Assembly: GCF_037893015.1 (NCBI RefSeq)
Contig: NC_133663.1
Coordinates: 220,933,753 to 220,997,752, forward strand
Length of the DNA: 64,000 nt
Direction of reading: 5' to 3'
From: Macrotis lagotis
Taxonomy: Eukaryota > Chordata > Mammalia > Peramelemorphia > Peramelidae
The notes under the pieces: generated by a model
Seen by the model: the letters and a program-made list of their open reading frames with translations, nothing else
Database searches by the model: none
Told to the model about the DNA's origin: nothing
Position numbers and translations under genes: made by a program
Shown here: positions 23,306-35,139 of the stretch, in pieces
How positions within the stretch are numbered: position 1 is the stretch's first letter
Layout: each line of letters opens with the position of its first letter

Positions 23306-23925
23306 GGGAAAAGAAAACTTGTGAACCGGCTCTTTCCTTCCCTTTTACCACTATCCCCCATCACTAATATTCTCTGGGCATTTCATCTGCCCTTTCCTCT
23401 GATTTTTAAGCCCTCAGACACATATACAAACCCTACCCAGCTGGTCTCTACCCCTTTGGAGGGTCTAAATAAAGGGTCTACATTCGGGTTCATTATCAAT
23501 CCTTGAATAGGAACTCATCTTTATGCTTTAATTTCCCTCCCCCCCAACAAGGATGAGAAAGCCTAGCAGAGGTATGTGATGGCTCTTCGGCAAGCAGAGG
23601 ACTCGGGGCCTAATCACAGTTCTCTCCGTTTGAGTGGCGGATTGAAGGTTTTGGCAGTTACTGGCAGTTAAAGATACGGGGGAGGGGTCTGCCTTAAGAG
23701 ATGACAGAAGAATCAGTGAGGAGAGACAGTCCATTCAGACACAAGTCAGAAAGAGGTAGTCTAGGACAATATAGATAAAATGTCTATCAATTTAGATATG
23801 TATTTACAAAGGGGGAGATGGAGAATGAGTTCCCCTCAACTGCTTTGGAATGAGCACACCTAGGAGTTCTCCACAAATCCACTCAGTAATTCAATCATAG
23901 GAAATACCATGCTATGTGTAGGGAA
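23306..23925. other. No feature recognised
   Basis: Short open stretches on both strands (23303-23506, 23528-23734) without a recognisable product. Confidence 0.4.
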
Positions 23926-23929
23926 AGAG

Positions 23930-24125
23930 GGTCCTGGAAGTCAGGAGACCTAGGCTAGAAGCTCCTGCTCTGTCAAGTACTAATGCCATGTTCCAACAGA
24001 AGTCATTTCACCACTGGGTCAGAGTTTATGGCTCTGCAAAAGAAGATTAATATATGTAACTTCCTATTTTTAAGGCTGTTGTGAAGAAAATACTTTGTAA
24101 ACTGAAGAGGCATAGATAAATGTAG
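23930..24125 (+). repeat. MIR SINE
   Basis: Sense MIR: 'ggaagtcaggagacctaggc', 'agaagtcatttcaccactgg', 'ggctgttgtgaagaaaatac'. Confidence 0.6.
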
Positions 24126-24785
24126 TCTTTTATAATGATAAATGTTCTTTTTTCCTCACAGAGAGAGACAAAGTAGCAGGCCTCCCCAAAGACAAAAGCT
24201 AAAAGTTGTCTGTGGAGTAGAAGTCAAACCACTTCAAGCTCATTCTTGAAGGCAGGCAGCTATATTTTTCTGTGGGAGATGATGCCACACATCAATAGGT
24301 TAAATTGAAAAGTGCTTCCCTCTGACAGAAGGGGAGCCCAGACATTGAGGAAGGAAGCCTTGCTTACATTACATCTTCAGAAAAAAGCCAAAAGAGTCAA
24401 AGGACCTGGCACCTAATTAAGAACAAGATGGTAGAATATTTAATTAGTCTCACAAGGATCATAAGGGACAAAGAATATTTGCCCTTCTCCTTCAGTCAGG
24501 CACCTAGGGGTAGGCAGGCAAGTAATCCCACCTCTCAACAACAAACACCCTTTGCCTTCTTCTTTCTCCAAATTGTGGGGGAACTCTACCCACACAAGGT
24601 TCTTGGGGTTTGCAGAGTTTTTTCCCTTGCCCTCCCCCAGATAAGTGGTTTCTTTTCTGGGATTTTTCATGTGTGTACAATTGGGGTGTATGAAAGAAAA
24701 GCTTCCAGATCATTTTCTTCAGAAAAAAATAGCAGTCACTTTTTAAAGGGCAAACTGGAGTTTATCTTTCTTTGCCACAATACTG
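24126..24785. other. No feature recognised
   Basis: Holds an open stretch of 132 codons (24428-24826, plus). It is not similar to any family I know, has no signal or domain, and overlaps equal-sized open stretches on the other strand; probably chance. Confidence 0.4.
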
Positions 24786-24789
24786 GATG

Positions 24790-24900
24790 TATATTCTTAC
24801 CCCCATTTTACAGATATGGAAACTGAGATTCTGAGGGCTCACCCTTGGTTCCAAAGATGATAATCTAGCATCAAAATCTCTCAGATCTGCTTGTTTCAAC
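24790..24900 (-). repeat. MIR fragment
   Basis: 'acccccattttacagatatg' then 'gaaactgagattctgaggg'. Confidence 0.6.
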
Positions 24901-25296
24901 TGACCTGGGCTGCCTCTCCTATTGGGAATCTTGGAATCATCTAAACTATGTTAAACTTCAGATCTTTGATTTTGAAGGAGCCTTCAGGGGACTTTGGGAT
25001 TGGGGGCAAGTTGGAATGTCTTAATAGAGTTGGTGCCCATGCCTCAAACCTCCTTCATACAGACTACTAAGATCAGTCATGCTATAGAATCAGGTTCAAT
25101 TTAACTCTTCTTTCAAGGTTTGTGTCCAGGTTGGAAAATAAGTTAGTAGATCATCATGTTGGTTCTCAAACTGAACTCTTGAACTTTACATTGGGGTTTT
25201 CATGTTAGTGCTAACCCTAATGAAACAAGGATTGGATTCTGGATTTAGAAGACAAAATAATTCCAGCCCTGGCTCTGGGGACAGTCATATCCATAT
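24901..25296. other. No feature recognised
   Basis: Sequence between a MIR and a SINE; no match. Confidence 0.4.
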
Positions 25297-25298
25297 CT

Positions 25299-25452
25299 TT
25301 TTTTAGGGTTTTTTTGCAAGTCAAATGGGGTTAAAGTGGCTTGCCCAAGGCCGCACAGCTAGGTAATTATTAAACATCTGGGACTGGATTTGAAGCCAGG
25401 CACTCCTGACTCTAGGGCCAGTGTTGTATCCACTACTCCACCTAGTCACCCC
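25299..25452 (-). mobile_element. Marsupial tRNA-derived SINE
   Basis: Antisense copy with 'ttgcccaaggccgcacagct' and 'ccacctagtcaccc'. CATATCCATAT flanks both ends. Confidence 0.93.
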
Positions 25453-25489
25453 CATATCCATATATTTAAGGGTCCCCAGGTTACATTTT

Positions 25490-28400
25490 TAAAATTAATT
25501 TTTATGAAAAATATTCTTTGAGTTTTATAATTTCCCCCCAATCTTACTTCCCTCCCCCCACTCCCCCCACAGAAAGCAATCTGTCAGTCTTTACTTTGTT
25601 TCCATGTTGTACCTTGAACCAAATTGGGTGTGATGAGAGAGAAGTCATATCCTTAGAGAAGAGACAAGGGGTCTAAGAGGTAACAAGATCAGACAATAAG
25701 ATATCTGTGTTTTTCTAAATTGAAGGGAATAGTCCTTGAACTTTGTTCAAACTCCACATCTCCTTATCTGGATGTAGATGTATTCTCCTCCCAAAATTGC
25801 TCCTGATTGTTGCACTGATGAAATGAGCGAATCCTTCAAGGTTGATCATCACCCCCATGTTGCTCTTAGGGTGTACAGTGTTTTTCTGGTTCTGCTCATC
25901 TCACTCAGCATCAGTTCATGCAAATCCCTCCAGGCTTCCCTGAAATCCCATCCCTCCTCGTTTCTCATAGAACAATAGTGTTCCATGACATACATATACC
26001 ACAGTTTGCTAAGCCATTCCCCAAATGAAGGACATTTACTTGATTTCCAATTCTTTGCCACCACAAACAGGGCTGCTATAAGTATTTTTGTACAAGTAAT
26101 GTTTTTACCCTTTTTCATCATCTCTTCAGGGTATAGACCCAGTAGTGGTATTGCTGGGTCAAAGGGTATGCACATTTTTGTTGCCCTTTGGGCGTAGTTC
26201 CAAATAACTCTCCAGAAGGGCTGGATGAGTTCACAGCTCCAACAACAGTGTAAAAGTGTCCCAGATTTCCCCCAACCCTCCCAACAAAGATCATTATCCT
26301 TTCTGGTCATATTGGCCAATCTGAGAGGTGTGAGGTGGTACCTCAGAGAAGCTTTAATTTGCATTTCTCTAATAATGATTTAGAGAATTTTTTTCTTATG
26401 GCTATGAATTGCTTTCATCTACTCATCTGTAAATTGCCTTTGCATATCCTTTCACCATTTGTCAATTGGGGAATGGCTTTTTGTTTTAAAAATATGACTC
26501 AGTTCTCTGTATATTTTAGAAATGAGTCCTTTGTCAGAATCATTAGTTGTAAACATTGTTTCCCAATTTACTATATTTCTTTTGATCTTGGTTACATTGG
26601 TTTTATCTGTGCAAAAGCTTTTTAATTTAATGTAATCGAAATCATCTAATTGGTTTTGGTGGTGGTCTCCAACTCTTCCTTACTCATAAACTGCTTCTCT
26701 TTCCATAGATCTGACAGGTAAACTAGTCCTAATTTGCTTATAGTATTGTTTTATATGTCTAAGTCCTGTAACCATTTGGATCTTATCTTGGTAAAGGGTA
26801 TTAGGTGTTAGTCTAATATAAGTTTCTTCCATACTAACTTCCAATTATCCCAGCAGTTTTTATTAGAGGGAGTTTTTATACAAATGACTGGACTCTTTTG
26901 GATTATCAAACAGCAGCTTACTATAATCATCTCCTGTTTTTACACCTAGTCTATTTCACTGGTCCACCATTCTGTTTCTTAGCCAATAACAAATAGTTTT
27001 AATGACTGATGCTTTATAATATAATTTCAGATCAGGTAGGGCTAAACCACCTTCTTTTGCTCATTTTTTCATTAAGCACCTGGCAATTCTTGACTTTTTA
27101 TTTCTCCATATGAATTTACTTAACAATTTTTTCTAACTCATTAAAGTAATTTTTTGGAATTTTGATTGGTAGGGCACTAAACAGATAGTATAGTTTTGGT
27201 AGAATTGTCATTTTTATTATATTAGCTCTCCCTATCCACGAGCAGTTGATGTTTGCCCAGTTATATAAATCTTATTTAATTTGTGTGAGAAGTGTTTTGT
27301 AATTATTTTCAAAAAGATTCTGAGTCTGTCTTGGCAAATAAGACTCCCAAGTATTTTATATTATCTGAAGTTACTTTGAATGGGATTTTTCTTTCTAGCT
27401 CTTCCTGCTGTTGCTTGCTAGACATATATTGAAAAGTTGAGTATTTATGAGGGTTTATTTTATAACCTGCAACTTTGCTAAAATTGCTAATTGTTTGCAG
27501 TAATTTTTTGGATGATTTCTTGGGATTCTCTAGGTAGACCATCATGTCATCTGCAAAGAGTGAGAGTTTTGTCTCTTCCTTCACAATTCTAATTCCTTCA
27601 ATTTCTTTTTCTTCTCTAATTGGTGACACTAACATTTCTCATACAATATTGAGTAGTAGTAGTGGTGATAATGGGCATCCTTGTCTCACCCCTGATCTTA
27701 TTGGGAATGCCTCTAGCCTCTCCCCATTGAATATAATGCTTGTTGATGGTTTCAGATGGATACTGGTAATTATTTTAAGGAACAGTCCATTTTTTCTTAC
27801 ATTCTCTAGTGTTTTTAATAGGAAGGGATGCTTATTTTGTCCAAAGCTTTTTCAACATCTATTGATATGATCATATGATTTCCGATAGGTTTGTTGTTGA
27901 TATAATTGAGTATACTAACAGTTTTCCTAATATTAAACCAACCCTGCTTTCCTGGAATAAATCCCACTTGATCATAATGTATTATCCTTGTGATAACTTA
28001 TTGTAATCATTTTGCTAAGATTTTATTTAAGATTTTTGCATCTATATTCATCAGGGAAATAGGTCTATAATTTTCTTTCTCTGTTTTAACTCTTCCTGGT
28101 TTAGGTAAGCACACCATATTGGTTTCATAGAAAGAGTTAGGCAGAGTTCCATCTTTCCCTATTTTTCCAAAGAATTTATATAGAATTGGAACCAACTGTT
28201 CTTTAAATGTTTAGCAGAATTCACTTGTGAATCCATCAGGTCCTGGAGAATTTTTTTAGGGAGTTCAATGATTGCTTTTTGAATTTCTTTTTCTGAGATA
28301 AGTTTGTTTAGGTATTTAATCTCTTCTTCATTTAACCTGGGCAACTTATGTTTTTGTAAATATTCATCCATTTCTCTTAGATTATTAATTTTATCGGCAT

Positions 28401-28665
28401 AGAATTGGGCAAAATAATTTAGAATTATTACTTTAATTTCCTCCTCATTGGTGGTGAGTTCACCTTTTTCATCTATGATACTAGCAATTTGTTTTCTTCT
28501 TTCCTTTTTTTTAATCAATTTGACCAGAGGTTTGTCAATTTTATTGGATTTTTCATAATACCAACTTTTGGTTTTATTTATTAATTCAGTAATTTTTTTG
28601 CTTTTGTTTTTATTGATTTCTCCTTTAATTTTTAGAATTTCTAATTTGGTATTTAATTGAGGCCT
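25490..28665 (-). mobile_element. L1, antisense, 5'-truncated (about 3.2 kb)
   Basis: The minus strand encodes most of the ORF2 reverse-transcriptase and C-terminal parts in pieces. [18 protein letters not shown] at about 27500-27570 holds the F-A-D-D catalytic box. [20 protein letters not shown] lies at about 28080-28140, and RKDNDLCWEGWGKSGTLLHC near 26290. The 3' UTR with its G-rich tract is at the left end. Several frame breaks; not active. The break at 28665 leaves ORF2 without its endonuclease part. Confidence 0.93.
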
Positions 28666-28893
28666 CTAACATTTAGGCAACTACCAAAAGAGTAATAATT
28701 TTCAGCCCTAGACTCAAACGAAGTCCCAAACAAGCATTATTATCTGCTGACCCCTGGGAAGAGAGGGAGGAGGATCCATTTCTCATCTGGCAAGGCTGTC
28801 ATTTATCAGCTTCAACAATAGCATTCTGGAGAAGTAGCCTCTCAGCTCCCATTTCTGCCACCACTCCACCTATTTGGAAAAATACCTCATCTT

Positions 28894-29043
28894 GGGGCAT
28901 CTAGGTGGCATAGTGGGTAGAGTACCAGCCCTGGAATCAGGAGGATCTGAGTTCAAATAGAGGCTTAGACATTTGATAATCACCTAGCTGTGTGACCTTG
29001 GGCAAGTCACTTAACCCCATTGCTTTGCAAAAACAAACAAAAA
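28894..29043 (+). mobile_element. Marsupial tRNA-derived SINE
   Basis: GGGGCATCTAGGTGGCATAG through CCCCATTGCTTTGCAAAAAC, slightly diverged. Confidence 0.9.
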
Positions 29044-29585
29044 AAGAAAATATCTCACCCTCTTCCATCTAAACAAGAATAGACTGAAAAAACCTGAAAC
29101 ACAACATTTTTCACATCTATACTCACATACTACATCCTATGAAGAAAGTAAGATACTCTTATCCTCTTTACAAAGAAGATACTAAAAGCCTTAGAGTTTA
29201 AAGATCTTGACAAGGTTACTTGCATAAGAATAAACATAAGAAGTCAGGACTCTCAACAGTCCCCCATCTCCTGCCACCAATTTTGCCACCACTCTAATGT
29301 TGTTCTTACTGTGCAGGTTTCCTACCCCCAATCTGATAAAATCTCAGTCTAGGAATATGCAGATACCTCCTCCTTTTATTAAAGATGTCCAATAATCATT
29401 AAACAAATGCAATTTAAAAACAAGACAGTGATCTAAGGTCTTTGAATCTGAAACTACTGTCCTCAAGGACCTTATAATCTTTCTTAAGATATTAACGCCT
29501 TTCTGCTACTACTAGGCAAAGAAGGCAAGACATGGTCTTTCTTATATACCCTCCCCCACCCCAGGCATATCTAGGTCATTTAGTG
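29044..29585. other. No feature recognised
   Basis: No coding or repeat match seen. Confidence 0.4.
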
Positions 29586-29589
29586 AAAA

Positions 29590-29715
29590 CTTCATTTTCC
29601 AAAGGAAAGTGAGTCTTCCTCAGGTTAAGTGATTTATCTAAGGTCATACAGGTAGAAAGAGAAGGAAGGTCAGAATAGGGCTTAGGCTCTCTCCAGGATA
29701 ACACTATGCTTCCTC
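29590..29715 (-). repeat. MIR SINE
   Basis: 'aggttaagtgatttatctaa' followed by 'ggtcatacaggtagaaag', antisense. Confidence 0.55.
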
Positions 29716-29779
29716 ACTATTTCCAATGTTAGGTCTATTACCATATACCAGAAATAAGGGACCACTGCATTTCATAGGA

Positions 29780-29960
29780 CTTGGAGCTAGACAGGACATC
29801 AGGTCATTTAGCGCATCCCTCTCAATTTACAAATGAGGACACTGGAGACAAGAGCAGGGAATGAGTTGTCCAAACTTATACAACTAATAAAAACTAACAA
29901 AAAGTTAGGATGGAACTTTGTTCTTGGCAGTCCAATTCCAGTGTTCTTAGTATTAAAACC
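29780..29960 (-). repeat. MIR-type SINE, old
   Basis: 'ctcaatttacaaatgaggac' then 'actggagacaagagcagg', antisense. Confidence 0.5.
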
Positions 29961-31785
29961 CTCTGCTATTTGAAGCAATCAAAACATTAAATAGTAGTTC
30001 ACATTCCTAGCCTAGACCAATTGAATCCCTCCATTGTTTTAGGGGCTAAACTTTTCTCTCCCAGCCTAGAGAAGGACAAAGGTAACTTCACAATTTGGTG
30101 CATATGCCTGTTTTCCTCCCTCAGACCCCTTTCCCTATTTCTCTCCCTAATGTTTCCAAGTCCACTTTTGACATCAGGAAAAGGTCCATTGATGACCACT
30201 ATCTCCACCTACCACATATATCCACCTCACTTTCCCTACCAGAAGGTTATTAAATCTGATTAAGATCAGAGGTTGAAATGTGAATGGATAGGAAGAGAGA
30301 GTTAGGGCTCCAGGCTGATGTAGTGCTGCAGACAAACCTTCCTGGAATAATAAACATTTATTTTCTACCTCTGGCCTCCCAGCAGGAGGCACTTTGGGGG
30401 TGGAAGGGGAGTTGGTAGAGGAGAGAGCAGTAGAAACTGCAGGCTTTTCTGCTCATTGGTCCCCCTTCATTCAACCTGGAACCCCTGTACGAGCAAGTTG
30501 GATATATCCCTGAAAAGCTCCAAGTCATCAGATACCTGATGATCTGTCTAGATACCAGTTATCTTTGCCATATTGAGCACCAAGAAGGAAGGAAGGAAGA
30601 AAAGGCAAGAAAGGTAATAAGCCCAAACCAGAGAGAGATGTCTATGTTCTTTGGGGCTGCCCCATCCCCATTTCTTTGTCTTATTTGTGCCCTTTGTAGA
30701 GCTCTGTCCTCTAACAGGTATGACCCTTCATGCTAATCTCTAGACACTTTTACCAATGAGTTTGGGCAGGAAGAAGAAAGAGGAGAAAAAGAAAGTCCAA
30801 AGAAAAACTTGTGGAGATGTTGAAGGACATATGTAGTCCCCCAGAGTGTTCTAATGATCAGGGTCTCCTTGCTCTTTCTGCAATTCCAGAAAATGTAGGG
30901 CTTTCTCCTACATCAGAGGGAACCTCCCTTCACAATCTATGTAAGTTATTTAGGAGTGATTGGCTTGGATATTTTACTTTTATTCATTCTCAAATGAGCC
31001 GCCCACCACCGATCTCATTCTAGAAGATTCAATGGAAAAGGAAAACAAGATCTCTTTCTCTTGACATTCCACACAGTAGCTTGGGAAATTGCAACTTAGA
31101 TATTCTCCATCATGTTGTATTACTACTGGTATTTCCTAAACTGTTACTCAGAGATTGTAGAGGTTCATTCTTCTGGACATTTTTATACTTGTAAAAAGGC
31201 CACCTTCCTGAGTATAGGAAGTTTATAACCTCACTTTCTGGTCTGGTCTCATTATTTCCAACCTAAATTGTCACCTAACTCTGAAATGACTTCTTCTGTT
31301 CTTATGTCTTCTCTGTTTTGGCACTGGAAAATAGAGTTCAAAATCTGCTCTTTACTGCACCAGCAGAAACATCCCTTCCTTTAATCCATTTCCTACCTGT
31401 GTGGGATCCTAGGAAGATAATACCTGATACTTCATCTCTGGGATTTGTTTTCCTATAATTTAAAAAATTTCCCCTGAAGGGTAGAATGGGGGAAGAAGAA
31501 TGAAAAATGTAGGGAAAAGCTCTTCCTTCTCTAAAAGATGATGAATGGTTGTATAAAGCAGCCCATGTCCCTCCTAGGCTACTTTCAAAACTTGGAGGTA
31601 CATAGGAAAGCCTTGGGACGAAAAGCAATAACTCAGCCATAAGGAGTTAATATTGTGGCTAATTGGCTTTTCCCAGATCCAGTAGGGAGTTTCCCCTTAC
31701 CCCCATTTTGGAGAATAAATGCCAAATCTTAGATGTTGCCTAACCCATGGATCCAATGACCATCTCTGACGATTCACAAATCTAG
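29961..31785. other. About 1.8 kb without recognised gene
   Basis: Several short open stretches (for example 30021-30263, 30539-30736, 31338-31640) show no known domain. A block at 31350-31390 recurs at 32857 and 35140 (see findings). Confidence 0.4.
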
Positions 31786-31789
31786 CAAC

Positions 31790-32430
31790 CAGTCTAACCT
31801 CTCCCTTACCTTTAGTTTCACATCTCCACTTAGCTATTGGACATCTCAAAATGGATGTCACATAGATATCTTAAGCTATGTCCAAAATTGAAATCAAAAG
31901 CTTTCTCTCTAAATTTTCCTATTATTGTTTAGGGTACCACCATCATTCCAGTCACCCAGGCTCCTGAACTCCTCATTCTCTTTGATCCTCCTCCTATTCC
32001 AATCTTTTTGACAATGCCTGCTGATAGGATCTTTATAGGATATCTGCTGTCTTCTTTTTTCCTTTGATACTGCCAGCACCCTGGTGAAAATTGAAATCAT
32101 CTCAAGACTGGACTTATTAAAAAAACCTGACATCTGCTTAAAGTCTCTCCCACTCCAGTCCATTCAACATTCAAAATGATCTTAAAAGGACAAATCTGAC
32201 CAAGTCAACCATTACTTCTCTCTCAACAACTCCAACTGCTCCCCATTATCTCAGGGACCAAACATAAAATCTTTTTATTAGCATTCAAGCCATTCATAAC
32301 ATGTTCCCTTCAACCACCAACCTTTCCAGTCATTTTACATCTTATAGAACCTCTCCCACTATCCGCTCCACACACTTTGCCATTCTGAGTTGAAGAGGAT
32401 GCAAGCTTGTACTTTTCATTGCCATAGTTG
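31790..32430 (+). repeat. L2 LINE 3' region
   Basis: Ordered L2 phrases: 'gatcttaaaaggacaaatct', 'gaccaagtcaaccattactt', 'actgctccccattatctcag', 'gcattcaagccattcataac'. Divergent, no clear end. Confidence 0.6.
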
Positions 32431-32936
32431 ACTTCCAATCTAGATATTACTTCTGCAGTGCAGTTTGAAAGAGTCATTATTCTGAGATGTTTACTTCTGA
32501 TCATCTTTGCTATCCTTCTCTACTCCCTACTCTGGTCTAAGGCAGGAGGATTGACACAGGCCAGGACAGAAATGAACATTCCTAAAATCACCCCAATTAG
32601 GTGGTATTATCAATAACAGTGTTTATTAGGGTAAATTCTTGTCTTTCTACAGAAGAGGGAGTAGGGTCAAGGAGTATTTTCCTCTCTGATTAAACTTTTC
32701 TAATCAGTGAAAGAATTCTTCCTTTCCAGATGGCGATTTAAAGGATTCCAGCAGAGGGGTAGTGCTACTCCTTTTAGAGGGGTTCTCGAAATGTAAAAGG
32801 AGGGTAGATATGAGTGGAAAGGAGGAGAGAAGGAAAGACTACTGCTCCTTAACTGCACCAGCAGAGACATCCCTTCCTTTGACCCATTGCATTCTTAACA
32901 AGGGATGTACTGAGGTGGCTTTCATTATTATTTTTC

Positions 32937-33104
32937 TTCTGGAAGGATATGATTTCTCTCTCATCACATTCAACTTAGATCAGTGTATACCATGGAAAGA
33001 ATGTAAAGGTTAACAGACTACCTTCAGAGAGGGTTGAGGGGAGGGAAACAAGTTTAGGGGAAAAATTGTAAAACTCAAAATAAAATCTTTCTTAAAAAAA
33101 TTAT
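32937..33104 (+). mobile_element. L1 3' tip
   Basis: 'ggatatgatttctctctcat' through 'aactcaaaataaaatctttc' is the last part of the L1 3' UTR. It interrupts copy B of the ATP2B4-like unit; the flank 'attatagcaag' resumes at 33108 and is uninterrupted in copy C at 35414. It is therefore younger than the B/C duplication. Confidence 0.85.
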
Positions 33105-33469
33105 TATAGCAAGTTATGCATCGGCTTCACAAGTTGTAAAAAGTGTCAATGTCACCAAAAAGGACAAGAACTCCTGGTTTAGTTTCTATCTTTCACAAGC
33201 CCTTGTGGCTGTCTAATCTTTCTTTTTTTTCTGTACCCTGATGGGGTGGAGGATGTGATTTTGCATGAAGAAGGGAACAGTAGAAGGACTCTATCCATTG
33301 AGCAGATGAAGTTGGGAAAGCCCTAGTAAGGTTCAGTGACTTGAATGTTGCCATGCACCACTTTGGCATGGAGAGAGTCAGGGGAAAGTCTCCAGTTGCC
33401 CAAAGGATTAGGATAAAACTGCATGGAAGTTTTGCTAGAGGGAGAGCCTTATGAAGTGGACTATGGGAT

Positions 33470-33712
33470 GGTCTACTTTTTCAGGAGAATCTCTGAGGCC
33501 CCCATGCTGTACATTCAAAAAGTCCCATCTTGGAAAACTGTGCTCATTGGTTGAAGTGCTGAATTGAAGATGTAGATTTTGTAGAATTTCTCCTCCAGTA
33601 TCTCATTCCTTATTGCCTCATACTCATATTTCAGATCTTTGATCTAACACAGTAAGCCACACTCTATCTTGTTATCTATCTGCCCAGGAAGCCCTCCTTC
33701 TTCCTCTGGAAG
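33470..33712 (-). pseudogene. ATP2B4-like N-domain exon, copy B
   Basis: After a TTTCTTTCTCAG acceptor the minus strand reads LPEEEGGLPGQIDNKIECGL, then C*IKDLKYEYEAIRNEILEE, KFYKIYIFNSA, STVFQDGTF*MYSMGASEIL and LKK. PMCA4 has [50 protein letters not shown] and RMYSKGASEIILRK. This part of the nucleotide-binding domain is in one frame almost throughout, with stops at the G-F-V-T position, before MYS and after LKK. It lies 580 bases downstream of the catalytic exon B, in parental order. Confidence 0.9.
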
Positions 33713-34149
33713 CTGAGAAAGAAATAACATGGAGGTTAAACAAGAAGTCCTAAATCCAGGCAAGATGGGATAAAAGGAAGTCAAATGTGCTGGGAAATAT
33801 AGTGACATTACTAGCAGCCCAGCTGGCTAGTCACTTCCTGACTCTAGGATATTTTATTGTTTCAAGGGCAGTGAGGGAAGAGGACAAAGAAGAGTAATGG
33901 CCTGATCCCCTAGACATATTGCCTTGCCTGCTCTGGAAAAGGTCTTTCATTCTTTGGATAAAGGGAAATATCTATTGTCTGCTGGTAAGACTTTTTCTGC
34001 TATATGAGCAAGTATCTGCCCCAAAAGGTTGTTTCTGCTTGAGACCTGATAGCTACCTAGAGGGCACAAGACCCCATTCATATTTCCATATTATGTAATC
34101 TCAAACCATTAGTCTTCATATGGTATGTTCAGGTTGGATTTATTGTAGT

Positions 34150-34235
34150 GTTGTTGAAAGAATTCCTGACTCTGCCACTTACCAGAAATGTGACCTCATG
34201 CATGTCACTGAGCTTTCCTGCTTTGCCCAGGTATT
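34150..34235 (+). repeat. MIR fragment shared with 780-905
   Basis: 'attcctgactctgccactta' and 'catgcatgtcactgagcttt' align with the MIR at 780-905 in the equivalent intron. Confidence 0.5.
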
Positions 34236-34294
34236 TTGAAATTTGTTTCTCCAATGCAGTTAAAACCTAGAGTCACCACCGAGCATATCAAGAC

Positions 34295-34538
34295 CTTGCA
34301 GGTGTAACCACTCTGGATGGTGATACCATGGACAAAGAGGATCTGGGTATTTGGGTGTAATGACATCTCGGCCAGGGACTGGCTTGTAGCGAGTGTCCCC
34401 TATGTAGACCTGCAGCACTGTTGTGAGATTCAAGGTCAGTGTGCCTTTCTTGTCTGAGCAAATGGCCGATTCATTTCCATTTCCACTAGTTCCACAGGCA
34501 TCCAGATGATGCATGACATTATTATCCTTCATCATTTT
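34295..34538 (-). pseudogene. ATP2B4-like phosphorylation-site exon, copy B
   Basis: After a TTCTGGCAG acceptor the minus strand reads [40 protein letters not shown] and [19 protein letters not shown], then after a shift [16 protein letters not shown] to a GT donor. PMCA4 has [31 protein letters not shown] and INSAYTSK. The phosphorylated Asp is present but the motif is DKKGT instead of the near-invariant DKTGT, the same Thr-to-Lys change as in copy A. There are extra residues in GNGNESA. It is the best-kept exon of the set: a single frameshift, no stop before it. Confidence 0.92.
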
Positions 34539-34767
34539 CTGCCAGAAAAAAAGAATACAGGGGTTTGGCAGTAACTTCTCCAAAACAGAGCACTTCCAAT
34601 TCAAAACTTATGCTTTCTTCTCCTTATTCACTACTCCCTTTCTCTGGATGAGAAAAAATCCAAGATGAATTTTGTGGGTTTGGTACAAAATCAAAATCTA
34701 TGGAGGATATTGAAATGATGACCAAATTGGAAAAAGGTCCCTCCCTATTATGGATGTTGAATATTTT

Positions 34768-34917
34768 TTAAACTTTTTTGTTTTTACAAGGCAATGGGAT
34801 TAAGTGACTTACCCAAGGCCACACAGCTAGGTCATAATTAAGTGTCTGAGGCTGGATTTGAACTCAGGTACTCCTGACTCCAAGGACGGTGCTCTTTCCA
34901 CTGCATAACCTACCTGA
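34768..34917 (-). mobile_element. Marsupial tRNA-derived SINE
   Basis: Antisense copy with 'cccaaggccacacagctagg' and 'tttgaactcaggtactcctg'. TATGGATG-like flanks (34750 and 34922). It lies between units B and C and is absent from the A array. Confidence 0.88.
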
Positions 34918-35139
34918 CCGATATGGATGATATATTTCAACAAATGTTCTGAGGCAAAGTGAGTTATCCCTGTTCTCTCTCCTGAGGGAACATGGCCAAC
35001 TCCCAACCTGATCCATGCTGCTATAATCTTCCCTTCACCCTCAGGGTTCTACAGGAAGGAAACATGATGACCCTTCTTCAACTTGACAGAATAGGAAAAT
35101 GAGATGCTGACAGCCAATTAGTTATTTACTATACTCCTT

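Noticed and set aside
24428-24826. A 132-codon open stretch on the plus strand
   Set aside because: No similarity, domain, splice or promoter signal; antisense open stretches of the same length overlap it. Probably chance.
25849-26364. A 171-codon open stretch on the minus strand that looks like a gene
   Set aside because: It is the L1 ORF2 C-terminus (the PFDPAIPLLGLYPEEMMKKG type); the same protein appears in five other places in the window.
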